From positions 1-38,738 of the forward strand of contig CAIYLH010000110.1 of NCBI GenBank assembly GCA_903927005.1: a DNA stretch of 38,738 nucleotides, in the 5' to 3' direction. Numbering within the stretch: the stretch's first letter is position 1; every line of letters starts with the position of its first letter. This stretch comes from an uncultured Pseudomonadota bacterium (lineage in GTDB: Bacteria > Pseudomonadota > Gammaproteobacteria > Steroidobacterales > Steroidobacteraceae). Below are positions 37,104-38,738 of the stretch, one piece after another. Under the pieces are notes generated by a model. It saw only the letters and a list, made by a program, of their open reading frames with translations, did no database searches and had not been told where the DNA came from. The position numbers and the translations under genes are program-made.

Positions 37104-37832
37104 TCAGACGGCGGCGGGCGCCGCGGGCGGCGCCGAGCGGCGCGCCATGTCGACCATGTGGCCCAGCGACAGGCGGTGGGCGTAGACGCAAGCGAGATCG
37201 CCCGCGTCGAACCAGGCCTTCAGCGTCGCCTCCGGAATGGCCTTGAGCTTCGCCTCCTCGACCACCAGCACACCGCTGATGTTCGAGGTGCGACCGTCCT
37301 CCAGACGAATCTCGGCATTGATCTCCGACAGCACCCCCGCCTCTTCGAGGCGCTTGGTGAACTGCTGGGTCAACTGCACCTGGCGCTGGAACTCACCCAG
37401 CAGGTTCATCGCGTTCTTCAGGAACGGCGTCGGCTCGCCGTTCTCAAACAGCGCCTCGCCTTCCTCGTCGTTGAAGCCGGCGAAGTCGCGGTCGAAGCAG
37501 ACGGTCATCTGATCACCGTTCTCCGAGAACACGAACGGGTAGCGTCGGATGAACGCCGGCATGTACGGCGCACTCCAGCGCTCGTCGGCGTCGAGGTAGG
37601 CGTTACGGCCACCGGGCAGGCCGAGCAGCGCCACCGGGATCAGGCCGCCGTCGCCCAGCTTCAGAAACGCGATCGGCCCCTGCCGGGCAAGTTCATTGAA
37701 CTCGCCTACCACCACCGGCACCGCGGTGACCTCGGCGGCGAAGCCGATGTTGTTGACCGGCCGGAGCTTGAGGGTCTTGTGCTGGTCGCGGTCGAGCGGG
37801 ATCACATTCTTGTAGAACAGCAGGGTCGTCAT
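37104..37832 (-). CDS. SapC-family protein
   Basis: The product is 242 aa. The family pattern is clear: an N-terminal FYKNVIPLDRDQHKTLKLRP, GFAAEVTAVPVVVGEFNELARQGPIAFLK, ALLGLPGGRNAYLDADERW, YMPAFIRRYPFVFSENGDQMTVCFDRD and FDEEGEALFENGEPTPFLKN-type blocks. SapC was named in Campylobacter S-layer work, but in proteobacteria these proteins are often found with TonB-dependent receptors and glycan-use genes, and their biochemical role is not known. There is no signal peptide. ATG 37832 has a GGAG about 11 bases upstream. It is the only intact gene between the two inverted TnpB leader copies, next to the tail of a broken TonB receptor, which may have been its partner. Confidence 0.88.
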   Translation of the reverse strand: MTTLLFYKNVIPLDRDQHKTLKLRPVNNIGFAAEVTAVPVVVGEFNELARQGPIAFLKLGDGGLIPVALLGLPGGRNAYLDADERWSAPYMPAFIRRYPFVFSENGDQMTVCFDRDFAGFNDEEGEALFENGEPTPFLKNAMNLLGEFQRQVQLTQQFTKRLEEAGVLSEINAEIRLEDGRTSNISGVLVVEEAKLKAIPEATLKAWFDAGDLACVYAHRLSLGHMVDMARRSAPPAAPAAV

Positions 37833-38096
37833 CTTGGACTCGGCTCCGGGCGATGGGTAAGGATCGGATCAGGGGCGCAAGTGTATTCGTTCCGCCACCC
37901 CCGGCGCGAGCGGCTCGGAGCACGACCTGCGGCCAGCCCGGCGACCGTCTGGAGTGCCGCTAGCGCGTGCCGCACGCAGGCCTGAGGCGACGCCCCCCGC
38001 CTTCCGTAGCTCGGCTTTAGAGCCTTTCGGCTGGTGAGTGCGGTACGCCCGAGCATCGCATCAGGACCCCGTACCGAGGGGGCCGCCCGGCCCGCT

Positions 38097-38300
38097 TCAG
38101 GTCTCGATCGCGAACGTGAGCTGCACCTGCCGCGACTGCTCCGGCAGCACCAGACCTACCGGCGAGATATGCAGGCCCTGCGCCTGAGGCAGGTTCGTCC
38201 CGTCGAGCCGGATGCTCCACGGGTGTCCGCGGTGCGTCGACTCGAAGCGGACGCCGGCCGCGAGCGTCGAGAGCGCCGGCAACCGGAAGCGGTCATTGCC
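38097..38300 (-). pseudogene. C-terminal fragment of a TonB-dependent receptor
   Basis: The minus-strand frame ending at TGA 38097-38099 encodes RFRLPALSTLAAGVRFES ... WSIRLDGTNLPQAQGLHIS ... SRQVQLTFAIET. This is the pattern of the last two or three barrel strands of a TonB-dependent receptor. Upstream of about 38300 the frame no longer resembles a receptor and within about 160 bases it meets the inverted TnpB leader repeat. The rest of the gene therefore seems to have been lost when the mobile element or a rearrangement arrived. Confidence 0.55.
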
Positions 38301-38457
38301 TGGGCCGCCGGGGCGCTGGCCCTGTGTGCGCTGCTGGCGTACCGGCCTGCACGGCTGCTGGACTCGGCGTCGGGGGTATCGACGGCGTAGCGCAGCTTGC
38401 GCGCCCATAGCGCCGGTCGAGCGCTTGTCCGATAACTGACCTGATCGTGCGTAGACC

Positions 38458-38699
38458 CACGGAAGCGCAGGGACGCGCTGACCCCGCTGCGACAGTTGCG
38501 CCAGCACAAGGAGCTGCGGCCAAGTGTTTAGGGCTCATGCCGCGCTCGTTGCCGGGCTGCAGTGGGTCGTTCGATATCTGTACGAACTGGGCAATTTCTC
38601 GCGTACGCCGCAGCAGGTGGCGCAAGTTAAATCGCGCCAATGCCCAAGACTCCAGTCCCGACAGTGATCCGCACGCTGCGCTTCAAGTTGCGCCGCGAG
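38458..38699 (+). mobile_element. Right copy of the inverted TnpB leader repeat (IS end)
   Basis: Mirror copy of 36808-37049, pointing to the right. It includes the leader and the first codons of the TnpB gene starting at 38640. Together the two copies enclose about 1.4 kb with the sapC-like gene. No tnpA (Y1 transposase) is visible, as in TnpB-only (IS1341-like) elements. Confidence 0.8.
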
Positions 38700-38738
38700 T
38701 CCTATCCGTGGCTTGAGGCTTCGAAATTCGTGAATACG
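38640..38738 (+). CDS. TnpB / IS200-IS605 OrfB family protein, N-terminal part (cut by window edge)
   Basis: ATG 38640 begins MPKTPVPTVIRTLRFKLRRE followed by SYPWLEASKFVNT and runs off the window after 33 codons with no stop. This matches the N-terminus of TnpB-like RNA-guided nucleases of proteobacterial IS200/IS605 elements as I remember them. Unlike the copy at 36754-36867 it is undamaged as far as seen. Whether the whole gene is intact cannot be judged here. Confidence 0.7.
   Translation, partial: MPKTPVPTVIRTLRFKLRRESYPWLEASKFVNT

Noticed and set aside
38034-38390. Plus-strand frame ending AVIAWAAGALALCALLAYRPARLL
   Set aside because: A single hydrophobic stretch is suggestive of a membrane segment, but the rest of the frame is the antisense of the TonB-receptor tail and there is no convincing start.

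Overview
The window is high-GC DNA from a gammaproteobacterium, most likely in or near the Xanthomonadales/Nevskiales/Steroidobacterales branch. The evidence is the conserved order smc-zipA-ligA (ZipA is a gammaproteobacterial division protein), the adjacent dksA-gluQ pair, a PhaR-type polyhydroxyalkanoate regulator, a large TonB-dependent receptor and a SapC-family protein. No rRNA, tRNA or CRISPR array was seen.

Layout. (1) 1-2040: the end of a repeat-built protein with a terminator, then two overlapping paralogous genes of the DUF6502 type whose base composition is lower in GC than the rest. (2) 2064-8622, minus strand: smc, zipA and ligA as a tight operon. (3) 8758-11027, plus strand: queF, then dksA and gluQ. 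DksA has a long Lys/Ala/Pro tail and a lost zinc site. (4) 11035-15448, minus strand: a signalling block made of a LuxR-type regulator with Glu at the phosphoacceptor position, a stand-alone receiver, an outer-membrane beta-barrel-like protein, a small PstS-like periplasmic binding protein and a membrane histidine kinase. (5) 16020-31484, minus strand: a three-gene operon of cupredoxin (multicopper oxidase) proteins whose last gene encodes a secreted protein of about 4014 residues, closed by a clear intrinsic terminator. (6) 32282-35645: phaR and, converging on it, a TonB-dependent receptor gene. (7) 35.7-38.7 kb: a scarred region with a decayed HTH gene, TnpB (IS200/IS605 OrfB) remnants, two inverted copies of a TnpB leader around an intact sapC-like gene and a TonB-receptor tail, and the start of a further TnpB gene at the right edge.

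The most unusual part is region 5. The first protein carries a type 1 copper site and two His-X-His pairs. The second carries the other two His-X-His pairs but no Cys ligand. The third begins with two cupredoxin domains that keep none of the usual copper motifs and continues into repeats, a beta-helix and Ig-like modules. Together the three chains hold about six cupredoxin domains and exactly the eight His expected for one trinuclear copper site. This suggests a multicopper oxidase of the six-domain kind split over three exported polypeptides, one of them a giant cell-surface or matrix protein. The substrate is unknown; metal (for example Mn or Fe) oxidation is only a hypothesis. A nine-base motif shared by the region upstream of this operon and the region upstream of the LuxR-type regulator hints that regions 4 and 5 may be linked.
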